From an uncultured Rhodospirillales bacterium (GTDB lineage Bacteria > Pseudomonadota > Alphaproteobacteria > Reyranellales > Reyranellaceae), in assembly GCA_902825855.1 (NCBI GenBank), contig CADECW010000023.1, positions 1-38,949 on the forward strand: 38,949 nt of DNA, in the 5' to 3' direction. The stretch's first letter is position 1. Each line of letters opens with the position of its first letter. Position numbers and translations under genes: made by a program. The notes beneath the pieces are model-generated. The model saw nothing but the letters and a program-made list of their open reading frames with translations. It was not told the origin of the DNA and made no database searches. Shown piece after piece: positions 26,206-34,937 of the stretch.

Positions 26206-26550
26206 CTAGAAGACCCGGTCGTACTGCTCGGGCCTGAAGCCGACCAGAAGCTTGCCACCGACGTCGAGAACCGGCCGCTTGATCATCGACGGTTGGTCGA
26301 GCATGAGCGTGATCGCCTTATTCCGCGTAAGGGCTTCCTTGTCCTTTTCAGGCAGCTTGCGAAAGGTCGTGCCTGCGCGGTTGATCAGGCTTTCCCAGCC
26401 GACCTTGTCGGCCCAGTCTTCGAGGCAGCCACGTTCGACGCCAGCTGTCTTGTAGTCATGGAAGGCGTAGACAATGCCCTTCTTGTCCAGCCAGGCGCGC
26501 GCCTTCTTCATCGTGTCACAATTCTTGATGCCGTAGATAGTGACAGCCAT
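26206..26550 (-). CDS. ArsC/Spx-family protein (YffB type)
   Basis: A thioredoxin-fold protein of 114 residues. It begins VTIYGIKNCDTMKKA, with a single N-terminal cysteine (C11), and ends with IKRPVLD and GFRPEQYDRVF. This is the YffB subgroup, which looks like arsenate reductase but has been linked to glutathione-dependent thiol reduction; arsenate reduction is doubtful because no ars genes are near. It is convergent with the methyltransferase-like gene (25-bp gap) and divergent from the next gene. Confidence 0.87.
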   Translation of the reverse strand: MAVTIYGIKNCDTMKKARAWLDKKGIVYAFHDYKTAGVERGCLEDWADKVGWESLINRAGTTFRKLPEKDKEALTRNKAITLMLDQPSMIKRPVLDVGGKLLVGFRPEQYDRVF

Positions 26551-26643
26551 GTGCCCCCCGAAATTTCCTGCAGCGCGATGTCGGAAGGTGGATAGCCGGT
26601 TCGTCCTCGGGTTAGCAACGTGATTGCCCCAGGGAGAAATCAG

Positions 26644-27102
26644 ATGTCAGCCGATCGCGAGCTTGTCCTCACCCGCCTGATCAACGCGCCGCGTGAAAAG
26701 GTCTATCGCGCCTGGACCGACCCTGAACTCTTGAAACAGTGGTTCGCACCGAAACCCTACACCACGCCGATCGTTGAGATCGACGTTCGCGTCGGCGGCA
26801 GCGGCTACTTCGTCATGCGCGGCCCCGACGGCAAGGATCTTCCCAATCGCGGTGTCTATCTCGAGGTCGTGCCCAACGAAAAACTCGTATCGACCGACGC
26901 CTTCGTCAATGCCTGGGAGCCATCGGAGAAGCCGTTCATGACCATGATCCTCACCTTCGAGGATGAGGACGGCAAAACCCGCTACACCGCGCGCGTGCGC
27001 CACTGGACGGCGGCTGATCGCGAAGCGCATGAGAAGATGGGCTTTCACGCAGGCTGGGGCCTCTGTACCGATCAGCTCGAGGCCCTGGTCGCAACGATCT
27101 GA
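26644..27102 (+). CDS. SRPBCC (AHSA1-like) domain protein
   Basis: A 152-residue START-like fold protein. It opens with LVLTRLINAPREKVYRAWTDPELLKQWF and has the PYTTPIVEIDVRVGG and LTFEDEDGKTRYTARVRHWTAADREAHEKMGFHAGW blocks of the AHSA1/YciA-type family. These bind hydrophobic ligands; no ligand can be inferred. The ATG has GGGAGA upstream. It forms a two-gene unit with the VOC protein, which starts 12 bases on with a perfect AAGGAGG; SRPBCC and VOC genes often occur together. Confidence 0.88.
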   Translation: MSADRELVLTRLINAPREKVYRAWTDPELLKQWFAPKPYTTPIVEIDVRVGGSGYFVMRGPDGKDLPNRGVYLEVVPNEKLVSTDAFVNAWEPSEKPFMTMILTFEDEDGKTRYTARVRHWTAADREAHEKMGFHAGWGLCTDQLEALVATI

Positions 27103-27113
27103 AGGAGGATGAC

Positions 27114-27878
27114 ATGGCCAGCAACTTCGTCTGGTACGAGCTGATGACCACCGACGCCAAGGCGGCAAGAAGCTTCTACAGCAAGGTGGTGGGCTGGAAG
27201 CCGCAGGACGCGAACCAGCCCGGCATGGACTACACGCTCCTGCTGGCGGGCGATGCTCCGATGGCAGGCCTCATGACCTTGCCCAAGGACGCCTGCGACG
27301 CCGGCACGAAACCCGCCTGGATCGGCTATGTCGGCGTCGCCGATGTCGACGCCTATGCCGGACGCGTTGCCAAGGCGGGCGGCGCGGTCCATGTGCCGCC
27401 GACCGACATTCCCAACATCGGCCGCTTCGCCATGGTCGCCGATCCTCAGGGCGCCGTATTCAGCCTGTTCAAGCCCTTGTCCGACATGCCGCCGCCTCCG
27501 GCCGATCCCGCGACACCGGGAACGATCGGGTGGCACGAGCTGATGGCAGGCGATGGCGAGAAGGCCTTCACCTTCTATGCCGATCTGTTCGGCTGGACCA
27601 AGGACGAGGCGCTCGACATGGGCGCCATGGGTCGCTACCAGCTGTTCGCCGCCGGCGGTTCCGCGGTCGGTGGCATGATGACCAAGCCAGCCCAGATGCC
27701 GTCGCCTTTCTGGAACTACTACTTCCGCGTCGATGCCATCGGTGCGGCGCTCGAGCGCCTGAAGAAGGAAGGCGGCCAGGTCATCAACGGACCGATGGAA
27801 GTGCCGGGCGAGGACTGGATCGTGCAAGGCATCGACCCGCAGGGCGCGATGTTCTCGCTGGTCAGCCGCAAGGCGTAA
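27114..27878 (+). CDS. Two-domain VOC (glyoxalase-like) protein
   Basis: A 254-residue protein made of two glyoxalase/bleomycin-resistance modules. The first (about 5-120) begins FVWYELMTTDAKAARSFYSKVVGW and the second (about 135-250) begins IGWHELMAGDGEKAFTFYADLFGW; the shared pattern shows an internal duplication. The family binds a metal and covers lyases, dioxygenases and resistance proteins; the substrate is not evident. Strong AAGGAGG upstream of the ATG. Confidence 0.9.
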   Translation: MASNFVWYELMTTDAKAARSFYSKVVGWKPQDANQPGMDYTLLLAGDAPMAGLMTLPKDACDAGTKPAWIGYVGVADVDAYAGRVAKAGGAVHVPPTDIPNIGRFAMVADPQGAVFSLFKPLSDMPPPPADPATPGTIGWHELMAGDGEKAFTFYADLFGWTKDEALDMGAMGRYQLFAAGGSAVGGMMTKPAQMPSPFWNYYFRVDAIGAALERLKKEGGQVINGPMEVPGEDWIVQGIDPQGAMFSLVSRKA

Positions 27879-28072
27879 GAGGATCGCCCGAAGCGACGAG
27901 CCGACATCAAACGCAAGTCGCACGATTGGCGCTGTCGGCACGCCGCCGATTGAAATAGCCTGCAGCTTTGGAGCATCTGTCTACTTGGGAACCGCAATGA
28001 GCGTGAAGTCGAGCGTGATGACGGCGAGAGCAGCCCCGAGCCCCGCACTGCCGGCAGCCGAATAGGCCGCGC

Positions 28073-28762
28073 TTGAAACGCTTCGGTGCTTTTCTCGCCC
28101 TGCTTTTCATGCCGCTCGGCGCAGCTCAGGCGCAGACGGCCGACAGCGCCGAGCAACTCATCGCGCGGTGGTCGGCGAGCGACACGACCTGCCGCGACCC
28201 GGCGGCGTCGGCCATCGACGCCGTCGGTGCCTGCGAACAGCGCGACACGCTGGCCAAGGTCCTGGCGCTGGCCGGCCTGTGCCACGCGCCTGCTGCTGAG
28301 GCCGACCGTAGCAACAACGCTGTCTGGACACGCTGCGCCGGCGGCGCTCAACAGGAGGCGACCCGGGCAACGTCGCATTTCCACAGGATGGGCGGCGTGT
28401 TCGTGCTGTCGGCGCGGTTGGCCGGCAGCACCCAGGTCTACTTCATCGTCGATTCCGGCGCTGCGACGGTCCAGATTCCCGAAGAGGCGGTCGAAGAGCT
28501 GAAGCGCGCCGGCAAGCTCACCGAAGCCGACTTCATCGGCCAGCGCCGCTTTTCTCTCGCCGACGGCCGCACCATGCAGCAGCGGGTGTTCCGTCTGCAT
28601 AGCCTGCAGATCGGCGACCGCATCATGGAGAACGTCCTGGCCACCATGGGTCCCGCCAAGAGCCGGGCCCTTCTCGGCCAGAGCTTCCTGCGGCGACTGA
28701 ACTGGTGGAAGATCGACAACGTGAAGAACGCGATCGAGTTCGAGTTCACGGGAGCGTTTTAG
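28073..28762 (+). CDS. Secreted retropepsin-like aspartic protease family protein
   Basis: A 229-residue exported protein: signal peptide MKRFGAFLALLFMPLGAAQA, then a helical cysteine-containing part (four Cys between 40 and 88) and a C-terminal retropepsin-like fold. The active-site motif is DSGAATVQIP (D127), with the second conserved block ALLGQSFLRRL. Such single-domain proteases act as dimers. The start is TTG, assumed because it opens a good signal peptide; expression may be low. The following gene starts on the last base of its TAG (TAGTG). Confidence 0.78.
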   Translation: MKRFGAFLALLFMPLGAAQAQTADSAEQLIARWSASDTTCRDPAASAIDAVGACEQRDTLAKVLALAGLCHAPAAEADRSNNAVWTRCAGGAQQEATRATSHFHRMGGVFVLSARLAGSTQVYFIVDSGAATVQIPEEAVEELKRAGKLTEADFIGQRRFSLADGRTMQQRVFRLHSLQIGDRIMENVLATMGPAKSRALLGQSFLRRLNWWKIDNVKNAIEFEFTGAF

Positions 28763-29382
28763 TGGATTTCCTGTTCGACGGACCGGCCAAGGCGAAGCAC
28801 TCGATCCTGCTGGCGCACGGCGCGGGCGCGGCGATGGATTCGCCGGCGATGAACGCGATCGCCAAGAGCTTGGCGGAAGCAGGCTTCCGCATCGCTCGAT
28901 TCGAGTTCGGCTACATGGCGGGCCGCCGGACATCGGCCGGCCGCAAGCCGCCGCCGCGAGCCGAGACGCTTCGTCCGGAGTATGTCGCCGCGATCGCCGC
29001 GCTGAAGGCAAGCGGACCGCTGATCATCGGAGGCAAGTCGATGGGTGGGCGCGTCGCCAGCATGATCGCCGACGAGCAGCACGCTGCAGGCCTGCTCTGC
29101 CTCGGCTATCCCTTCCACCCGGTAGACAAGCCTACGCAGCTCCGCACCGCGCACCTCGCCGACCTCAAGACGCCGACGCTGATCGTGCAGGGAACACGCG
29201 ATCCGTTCGGCACTCGCGAGGAAGTGGCGGACTACAGGTTTTCGAAGGCCATAACGATCCTCTGGCTGGAGGATGGCGACCACGATCTCAGGCCACGCAA
29301 GGCCGTGTCGGGCTTTTCGCTGGCCGATCACCTGAGGACGATGGCGGCGAAGACCGTCGCCTGGGCCGACAAGATCGCGTGA
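28762..29382 (+). CDS. Alpha/beta hydrolase of the dienelactone-hydrolase/KANL3-Tex30 type
   Basis: A 206-residue soluble hydrolase. It has the oxyanion region LAHGAGAAMDSP, nucleophile elbow GGKSMGG (S93), the acid in QGTRDPFG and the base in DGDHDL. The arrangement fits the KANL3/Tex30-like subgroup, whose substrates are mostly unknown. The GTG start shares a base with the previous stop, and the next gene follows after ten bases, so the three form an operon. Confidence 0.86.
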   Translation: MDFLFDGPAKAKHSILLAHGAGAAMDSPAMNAIAKSLAEAGFRIARFEFGYMAGRRTSAGRKPPPRAETLRPEYVAAIAALKASGPLIIGGKSMGGRVASMIADEQHAAGLLCLGYPFHPVDKPTQLRTAHLADLKTPTLIVQGTRDPFGTREEVADYRFSKAITILWLEDGDHDLRPRKAVSGFSLADHLRTMAAKTVAWADKIA

Positions 29383-29392
29383 GGAGGAAGCG

Positions 29393-30355
29393 ATGGCAAA
29401 GTGGCAATACAGCAAGGGCCTGCACGACCTCGGCAATGGCTGCTTTGCCTACCTGCAGCCTGATGGGAGCTGGGGATGGAGCAACGCCGGCCTGATCGCC
29501 GACCGCGACCAGACCCTGCTGGTCGACACACTGTTCGACCTCAGGCTCACGCGCGAGATGCTGGACCAAATGCGCGCCGCCGTGCCGGCCGCCCGGTCGA
29601 TCGGCCGCCTGGTCAACACGCATTCGAACGGCGACCACACCTTCGGCAACCAGCTCGTCAAGGACGCCGAGATCATCGCCTCGCGCGCCTGCGCCGAGGA
29701 GATGAAGGAGCGGCCGGCAGAGGAACTGGCCGCCATGCAGCGCAACTGGCGCCAGCTCGGCGAGGCCGGCGCCTTCCTGCACGAGGTGATGGGCAGCAAA
29801 TTCAGATGGGACGACGTCAAGAACACCCTGCCGACGCGCGTGTTCGATGACGAGCTGAAGCTCACGGTCGGGAACAAGGACGTCATGCTGAAGACCGTCG
29901 GCCCGGCGCATACGCGCGGCGATGTCCTCGTGCACGTGCCGAAGGATCGCACCGTCTTCACCGGCGACATCCTGTTCGTCGAGGGCCATCCCGTGCTGTG
30001 GGCCGGCCCGGTCGACAACTGGGTGGCGGCCTGCGACCAGATCATTGCCTGGGATGTCGAGACAGTGGTGCCGGGCCACGGTCCGATCACCGACAAGAAG
30101 GGCGTGCAGGCGATGAAGGACTACCTGCTCTACATCAAGGCCGAGGCACGCCGTCGCTACGACGCCGGCATGCCGGTCTTCCAGGCGGCACGCGACATCG
30201 CCCTCGACCGTTTCGCCGGCTGGGGCGACGCCGAGCGCATGGTGGTCAACGTCGCCTCGCTCTATCGTGAGTTCGGCTCCCGGCAGGAGCTCGGCATCAT
30301 GGAACTGTTCGCCGAGATGGGCCGGTTCCACAAGGAGCACAAGCACGCGCACTGA
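29393..30355 (+). CDS. Metallo-beta-lactamase-fold hydrolase with HxNxDH motif
   Basis: A 320-residue metallo-hydrolase of the glyoxalase-II-like superfamily. The usual HxHxDH metal motif reads THSNGDH (H77, N79, D81, H82), with Asn replacing the second His; [15 protein letters not shown] and VPGHGP supply other ligands. A subfamily with this Asn is known and may bind only one metal or be selective for another reaction. Strong GAGGAGG before the ATG. Last gene of the retropepsin-hydrolase-MBL operon. Substrate unknown. Confidence 0.86.
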   Translation: MAKWQYSKGLHDLGNGCFAYLQPDGSWGWSNAGLIADRDQTLLVDTLFDLRLTREMLDQMRAAVPAARSIGRLVNTHSNGDHTFGNQLVKDAEIIASRACAEEMKERPAEELAAMQRNWRQLGEAGAFLHEVMGSKFRWDDVKNTLPTRVFDDELKLTVGNKDVMLKTVGPAHTRGDVLVHVPKDRTVFTGDILFVEGHPVLWAGPVDNWVAACDQIIAWDVETVVPGHGPITDKKGVQAMKDYLLYIKAEARRRYDAGMPVFQAARDIALDRFAGWGDAERMVVNVASLYREFGSRQELGIMELFAEMGRFHKEHKHAH

Positions 30356-30441
30356 CCCCTTGCTGGAGGGCAGGGTCGCGATCCGGGCTGGCGCGGGGGC
30401 GATTTCGCCCTATATGGTCTCTACTCCCACAGGAGCTGAAG

Positions 30442-30891
30442 ATGCCGACCTATGCCAAGACCAAAGAGGCCCTGTCGAAGCTGACGCCCGAGCAGTATCG
30501 CGTCACCCAGCAGAGTGGAACCGAGATGCCCGGCACCGGCCCGCTGCTGCACAACAAGGAGCCGGGCATCTACGTCGACATCGTCTCGGGCGAACCGCTG
30601 TTCGCCTCGTCCGACAAGTATGAATCGGGCTGCGGCTGGCCCTCCTTCACCAAGCCGATCGAGCCGGCCAACGTCGCCGAACTCAACGACGCCACCCACG
30701 GCATGATCCGTACCGAGGTGCGCTCGAAGCACGGCGACAGCCATCTCGGCCACGTATTTCCCGACGGACCGCGCGATCGCGGCGGTCTGCGCTACTGCAT
30801 CAATTCGGCCTCGCTGCGCTTCGTCCATCGCGACGACATGAAGGCGGCAGGCTATGGCGACTATCTCGACCAGGTGGAGGACGTGCGATGA
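30442..30891 (+). CDS. msrB: Peptide-methionine (R)-S-oxide reductase
   Basis: Reduces methionine R-sulfoxide in oxidised proteins. The 149-residue product has SGCGWPSF (C64), the [10 protein letters not shown] motif and the catalytic cysteine in [11 protein letters not shown] (C119). The two CxxC pairs that bind zinc in many MsrB proteins are absent (DIVS at 46-49 and SKHG at 95-98), so this is the zinc-free form. AGGAG precedes the ATG. The stop overlaps the msrA start (ATGA). Confidence 0.96.
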   Translation: MPTYAKTKEALSKLTPEQYRVTQQSGTEMPGTGPLLHNKEPGIYVDIVSGEPLFASSDKYESGCGWPSFTKPIEPANVAELNDATHGMIRTEVRSKHGDSHLGHVFPDGPRDRGGLRYCINSASLRFVHRDDMKAAGYGDYLDQVEDVR

Positions 30892-31406
30892 ACCAAGAAC
30901 GCGCAGTACTGGCCGGCGGCTGCTTCTGGGGCATGCAGGACCTGATCCGCAAGCAGCCCGGAATCCTGAAGACGCGAGTCGGCTACACCGGCGGCCACGT
31001 CGCCAACGCAACCTACCGCAACCATGCCGGTCACGCCGAAGCGATCGAAATCATTTACGATCCGGCGAAGACGAGTTTCCGGCAGATCCTGGAGTTCTTC
31101 TTCCAGATCCACGATCCCACCACAATGAACCGCCAGGGTAACGACCTCGGCACCAGCTATCGCTCGGCGATCTTTTATGCCAGCGACGAACAGCGCCGAA
31201 TCGCCGAGGACACCATCGCCGACGTCGAAGCTTCCGGCCTGTGGCCGGGCAAGGTGGTGACCGAAGTCACCAAGGTTTCGGACTTCTGGGAGGCCGAGCC
31301 CGAGCACCAGGATTACCTGGAACGCATTCCCAACGGCTACACCTGCCACTTCATCCGGCCAGGCTGGAAACTTCCGGTGCGGGCGAAGGTGGCGCAGCGC
31401 GCTTAG
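30888..31406 (+). CDS. msrA: Peptide-methionine (S)-S-oxide reductase
   Basis: Partner of MsrB that reduces the S epimer of methionine sulfoxide. The 172-residue product has the catalytic GCFWG (C12), GYTGGH, the [11 protein letters not shown] block and [15 protein letters not shown]. Recycling cysteine: only C168-region equivalents are lacking, with one further Cys in GYTCHF near residue 150. Its start overlaps msrB by four bases, so both epimers are handled by one coupled operon. Confidence 0.96.
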   Translation: MNQERAVLAGGCFWGMQDLIRKQPGILKTRVGYTGGHVANATYRNHAGHAEAIEIIYDPAKTSFRQILEFFFQIHDPTTMNRQGNDLGTSYRSAIFYASDEQRRIAEDTIADVEASGLWPGKVVTEVTKVSDFWEAEPEHQDYLERIPNGYTCHFIRPGWKLPVRAKVAQRA

Positions 31407-31443
31407 CATTCCGGGCATCTGGGCTCGAAGCGCCGTGATCAAA

Positions 31444-31546
31444 CCGTCATCCCGACCGGAGCGCGAAGCGCGAAGCGGGGCCTGTTCATGGCCATCGACC
31501 AATGACGAGGTCCCTCCACTTCGCTTCGCTCCGGTCGGGATGACGG
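31444..31546. repeat. Palindromic intergenic repeat (REP/MITE-like)
   Basis: Twenty-base perfect inverted arms (31444-31463 and 31527-31546, containing CATCCCGACCGGAGCG and its complement) flank a region whose arms continue to match imperfectly (GAAGCG units). The whole 103-bp element can fold into a long hairpin. It lies in the 210-bp gap after msrA. Sequences of this pattern (GTCATCCCGA...TCGGGATGAC) are dispersed in many bacterial genomes. Only this full copy is seen in the window. Confidence 0.8.
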
Positions 31547-31616
31547 GGTTGTTGGGGCCTGCGGCGTTGCGGTCGACCACCACTCGCTAAGGACCCCCTG
31601 CAATATTGAGTCCAAG

Positions 31617-32279
31617 ATGCGCATGATCGTCGTTTCCACCTTCACCAGCCTCGATGGTGTCATGCAGGCGCCGGGCGGCCCGGCCGAGGATCCGACCGGC
31701 GGCTTCACCTTGGGCGGCTGGACCTTCCCCTGGTTCGACGAGGCGCTGGGTGCGGCCATGGGCGAAATCTTCGACAGGCCTTTCGACCTGCTGCTTGGTC
31801 GCAAGACCTACGACATCTTCGCCGCGCACTGGCCCTACATCAGCGATCCCGACGATGCCTTTGCCACGAGGTTCAATCGCATCACCAAGTACGTCGCCGC
31901 GCACGCCGAGCCGAGGCTCGACTGGACGAACAGCCAGTGGCTTGGAAAGGACACGGTCACGGCGCTGAAGAAGCTGAAGAGCGAGGACGGCCCTAACCTC
32001 ATGGTCCAGGGTTCGAGCGACCTGCTGCAGACTCTGTGGAAGGAGAAGCTCATCGACGAATTCAGCGTGCTCACCTTCCCGGTCGTGCTGGGTAAGGGTA
32101 AGCGCCTGTTCAGCCAGGGCGTACCGCCCGGCGCGCTGAAGACCGTCAAGTCGAGAGCCTTCCCTACCGGCGTGGTTGTGACCACCTACAGACCTGACGG
32201 TGCAGTCCGGACCGGAGACTTCGGCAATACCGCGCCCAGCGCGGCCGAGCTCGAACGGCGGCGCACGCTGGCGCAATAG
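31617..32279 (+). CDS. RibD C-terminal/DHFR-like dihydrofolate reductase family protein
   Basis: A 220-residue NADPH-dependent reductase of the family shared by DHFR and the RibD C-terminal domain. It begins RMIVVSTFTSLDGVMQAPGG and has LLLGRKTYDIFAAHWP, LMVQGSSDLLQTLW and DEFSVLTFPVVLGKGKRLF. These features are typical of the stand-alone YyaP/YwjB-like members, whose substrates are unknown; folate or riboflavin reduction should not be assumed. No clear ribosome site upstream. Confidence 0.87.
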   Translation: MRMIVVSTFTSLDGVMQAPGGPAEDPTGGFTLGGWTFPWFDEALGAAMGEIFDRPFDLLLGRKTYDIFAAHWPYISDPDDAFATRFNRITKYVAAHAEPRLDWTNSQWLGKDTVTALKKLKSEDGPNLMVQGSSDLLQTLWKEKLIDEFSVLTFPVVLGKGKRLFSQGVPPGALKTVKSRAFPTGVVVTTYRPDGAVRTGDFGNTAPSAAELERRRTLAQ

Positions 32280-32313
32280 ACCGAGAGGTCCGAACCAGCA
32301 TGTCTCGCGTGGC

Positions 32314-32784
32314 CTACAACCAGCGCCGTACGCGCTTGCGATAGGCGCGATAAGGCTCGCCGAATTTGCGCTCGAGATAGGTTTCCTCGCGGGCGACGAC
32401 GCCGTAGCGAATCACCAGCGCAAACAGCACCAGCGTCGCCAACAGCCAGAGCGTGTCGAAGGCGATGGCAAGTCCAATCAGACCTCCGAACATGCCGAGA
32501 TAGATGGGGTTGCGCGTGAAGCGGTACGGACCTTTGTCGACCATTGCGGTGGTCGGCCGATTCGTCGGCACGTTGGTGCCGGCCCGCGTCATGACATCCA
32601 TCGCCCAAATGGCGAGCGCCAGTGCCAGCACGAATACGGTCGCTCCTATCAGGCCGCCCGGCAAATCGTCCGGCACGAAGGGCAGCGGTTCGAGCCAATC
32701 GGCGGCAAATCCAGCGACGCCGGCAACAGCCCAGGCAACCGGCGGCCGGACAAGGACTTGGGCGGTCTCGGGAACTTCGCGCAT
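32314..32784 (-). CDS. Isoprenylcysteine carboxyl methyltransferase-like membrane protein
   Basis: A 156-residue inner-membrane protein with three or four hydrophobic segments. The SAM-binding region of the ICMT/PEMT type is present: VDKGPYRFTRNPIYLGMF followed by EETYLERKFGEPYRAYRKRVRRWL. Bacteria lack prenylated CaaX proteins, so the true substrate (lipid, small molecule or protein) is unknown. GAAGGAG lies upstream of the ATG. It is convergent with the RibD-like gene. Confidence 0.87.
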   Translation of the reverse strand: MREVPETAQVLVRPPVAWAVAGVAGFAADWLEPLPFVPDDLPGGLIGATVFVLALALAIWAMDVMTRAGTNVPTNRPTTAMVDKGPYRFTRNPIYLGMFGGLIGLAIAFDTLWLLATLVLFALVIRYGVVAREETYLERKFGEPYRAYRKRVRRWL

Positions 32785-33128
32785 GTCTGCGGCAACTCCT
32801 TCTCGCGAAGGCGCGCTGAACTCCGGTCTGCCTTACCACGGAGATGAGACAGGCTGAAATCCGTCATTCTGAAGGATTTCTCGATTGCAGCGCGACAAGA
32901 AGCGCAAGCCTAGACCACGCGCCGACCCAGCCGTCTTCGCCAATCTCAGGCGCTCAGGCCCGCTTTAGCCGTCTCGATCGGATACTTCGTACCCTAGGTG
33001 ATTGCCAGCGGTGACTGGCACCACCGCGCCGTACAATGACGCCTAGTTCTCGGTCAGCTGACTCCGAAAAGTCATCGCACGCGAAGAAAAGGGCGCCTCA
33101 AATCAGGCGCCCTCTCCTCCGTTGGGCA
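32785..33128. other. 344-bp intergenic stretch
   Basis: No gene is supported. It holds the promoter region of the ICMT-like gene, a small inverted repeat (GAAATCC 32856-32862 with GGATTTC 32874-32880) and, at its right end, the terminator of the small calcium-repeat gene. The middle shows nothing identifiable. Confidence 0.5.
33086..33113 (-). terminator. Rho-independent terminator of the calcium-repeat gene
   Basis: A perfect 9-bp stem (AGGGCGCCT 33090-33098 with AGGCGCCCT 33105-33113) with a six-base loop. Read on the minus strand it is followed by TTTTCTTC. It lies just beyond the stop of the small secreted protein. Confidence 0.8.
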
Positions 33129-33458
33129 CTAGCGATGCGGATTTGCAGGCGCGCGGTCCCACTGGTTCGGTCGGCCGTCGCCGTCACGATCCGTGTCGTA
33201 GCGATTCGGAATGCCGTCGCGGTCCTGGTCGCCGCCGCCGCCGCGACGACGGTTGTTGTTGTACTGGTCGTAAGCGTTGGGAATACCGTCGCGGTCGCGA
33301 TCGCCCCATGCACCGCCACGCGGCGGCTGCTGCGCTTGCTGCGGATAGGGTTGCGGGCCGATATAGATGTTCTGTGCATTGGCCGCGGGCACGACCAGCG
33401 GCAAAGCCATGAGGGTTGCGGTTGCACCGATCACAGACAGTTTAATCCATGTGGACAT
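33129..33458 (-). CDS. Small secreted protein with thrombospondin type 3-like calcium repeats
   Basis: A 109-residue exported protein. A signal peptide (about residues 1-28, cleavage near ANAQ) is followed by a Gln/Pro-rich spacer and three acidic repeats of the form DxDxDGIPNxxD: DRDRDGIPNAYD, DQDRDGIPNRYD and DTDRDGDGRPNQWD. Such repeats bind calcium in thrombospondin type 3 domains. The ATG at 33458 has GGAG eight bases upstream, which decides the start although the frame is open far beyond it; that upstream frame is antisense to the amidase gene. Function unknown. It has its own terminator and is divergent from the amidase gene. Confidence 0.85.
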   Translation of the reverse strand: MSTWIKLSVIGATATLMALPLVVPAANAQNIYIGPQPYPQQAQQPPRGGAWGDRDRDGIPNAYDQYNNNRRRGGGGDQDRDGIPNRYDTDRDGDGRPNQWDRAPANPHR

Positions 33459-33551
33459 GTGAATATCTCCGTGCGTGTTGGTCCCAGCCAACGATTTCGC
33501 ATCAGCGACGTTCCGTGCCGCAGGACCGGCGATCGGTGGTAGGCTGCAAGC

Positions 33552-34937
33552 ATGACCACGTATGCCGACTACAAGCCCCTCACCTTCCACGATGCGGCCC
33601 GCCGTTTTACCGACGGCAACGACAGTCCGCGCGCCTATCTCGAGCGCTGCCTCGAGACCATTGCCGCACGCGAGCCCGTAGTGAAAGCGCTCACCGCGAT
33701 CAACGAGAGCGGCGCGCGCACTGCCGCAGACGCCAGCACGCAACGCTGGAAAGCCGGCAAGCCGCTGTCGCCGATCGACGGCATGCCCGTTGCCATCAAG
33801 GACTTGCTCGAGACCAGGGACATGCCTACCGAGATGGGCTGTGCGGCGATGAAGGGGAATTTTCCCAAGCGCGACAATGCCGGCGTGTGGGCACTGCGCC
33901 AGGCGGGTGCGGTGATCCTCGCCAAGACGGTGACGGCGGAGCTGGGCGGCTCGCATCCTGGCCCCACGACCAATCCGTTCGATGTCCAGCGCACGCCGGG
34001 CGGCTCGTCGTCTGGGTCGGCAGCGGCGGTGGGCGCCAACATGGTGCCGGTCGCGATCGGCACGCAGGTCGGCGGCTCGATCATCCGGCCGGCCGCCTAT
34101 TGCGGAAACTTCGCATTGAAGCCGACACAGGGCGGCATCAATCGCGGCGAGCGCCTTGCCACCAGCCAGAGCACGCACGGCCCGCATGCCGGCTGCCTGG
34201 AGGACATGTGGCAGACCGCCATCGAGCAGGCCAAGCGCTGCGGCGGCGACCGCGGCACGCTGGGCCTGATCGGCCCCGACACGCTGCCTGCCGCCTCGAA
34301 GCCCAACCGCTTGATCGTCCTCGAGACCGAAGGCTGGCCCGACGTCGATGGCGCGACCAGGGACGCCTTCGCCAAGCTGCTCGGCCAGCTGACCGCGGCC
34401 GGCGTCACGCTGATCCGCCGCACCGACCATCCCTTCGTCGAGACCCTGGAGAAGGCGATCGGCAACGGCCGCGCCATCTGCGGCGGCATCACGAGCTGGG
34501 AAAACCGTTGGTACCAGCGCGGCATGCTCGACGCCGCGCCCGACGGCTTGAGCGAGCGCGCCAAGGCCACGCTGCTGAAAGCGGAGGCCATGACGGTCGA
34601 CGACTATCGCAGCGCGCTGCTCGCCCGCCAGCAGGCGCAGGTCGCTCATGCTGCCGTGGCGCAGCTCGCGGATGCCGCGATCACGCTCGCCTGCCCCGGG
34701 CCAGCGCCGATCTGGTCCGGCGACGTGCCCGGCAAGCCGCTGGAGCCGCGGCCGACCGGCGACTTCGTATTTAACGCGCCTTCCTCCATGCTGTTCGCGC
34801 CGGTCGTCACCGTGCCGCTGATGAGCGTCGGCGGCATGCCGGTCGGCGTGCAGATCATGGGCCAGCAGCACGAGGATGCGCGCATGACGGGCCTCGCCCG
34901 CTGGTTCAACGAAACCCTTGAGCGGGTGAACGCATGA
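33552..34937 (+). CDS. Amidase signature family hydrolase
   Basis: A 461-residue cytoplasmic hydrolase with the Ser-cisSer-Lys triad of the amidase signature family: Lys83 in VAIKDLL, the cis-Ser in GGSSSGSAAAVG (about 152) and the nucleophile in GTQVGGSIIRPAA (about 176). Substrates range from simple amides to allophanate and aryl amides; none can be chosen here. GatA is unlikely because gatB/gatC are absent. The stop overlaps the next start (ATGA), making a coupled unit with the exported amidohydrolase. Confidence 0.92.
   Translation: MTTYADYKPLTFHDAARRFTDGNDSPRAYLERCLETIAAREPVVKALTAINESGARTAADASTQRWKAGKPLSPIDGMPVAIKDLLETRDMPTEMGCAAMKGNFPKRDNAGVWALRQAGAVILAKTVTAELGGSHPGPTTNPFDVQRTPGGSSSGSAAAVGANMVPVAIGTQVGGSIIRPAAYCGNFALKPTQGGINRGERLATSQSTHGPHAGCLEDMWQTAIEQAKRCGGDRGTLGLIGPDTLPAASKPNRLIVLETEGWPDVDGATRDAFAKLLGQLTAAGVTLIRRTDHPFVETLEKAIGNGRAICGGITSWENRWYQRGMLDAAPDGLSERAKATLLKAEAMTVDDYRSALLARQQAQVAHAAVAQLADAAITLACPGPAPIWSGDVPGKPLEPRPTGDFVFNAPSSMLFAPVVTVPLMSVGGMPVGVQIMGQQHEDARMTGLARWFNETLERVNA

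Noticed and set aside
33459..34871. Extension of the small calcium-repeat protein to a 580-residue protein
   Set aside because: The extra part is antisense to the amidase gene; a signal peptide and ribosome site mark the true start at 33458.
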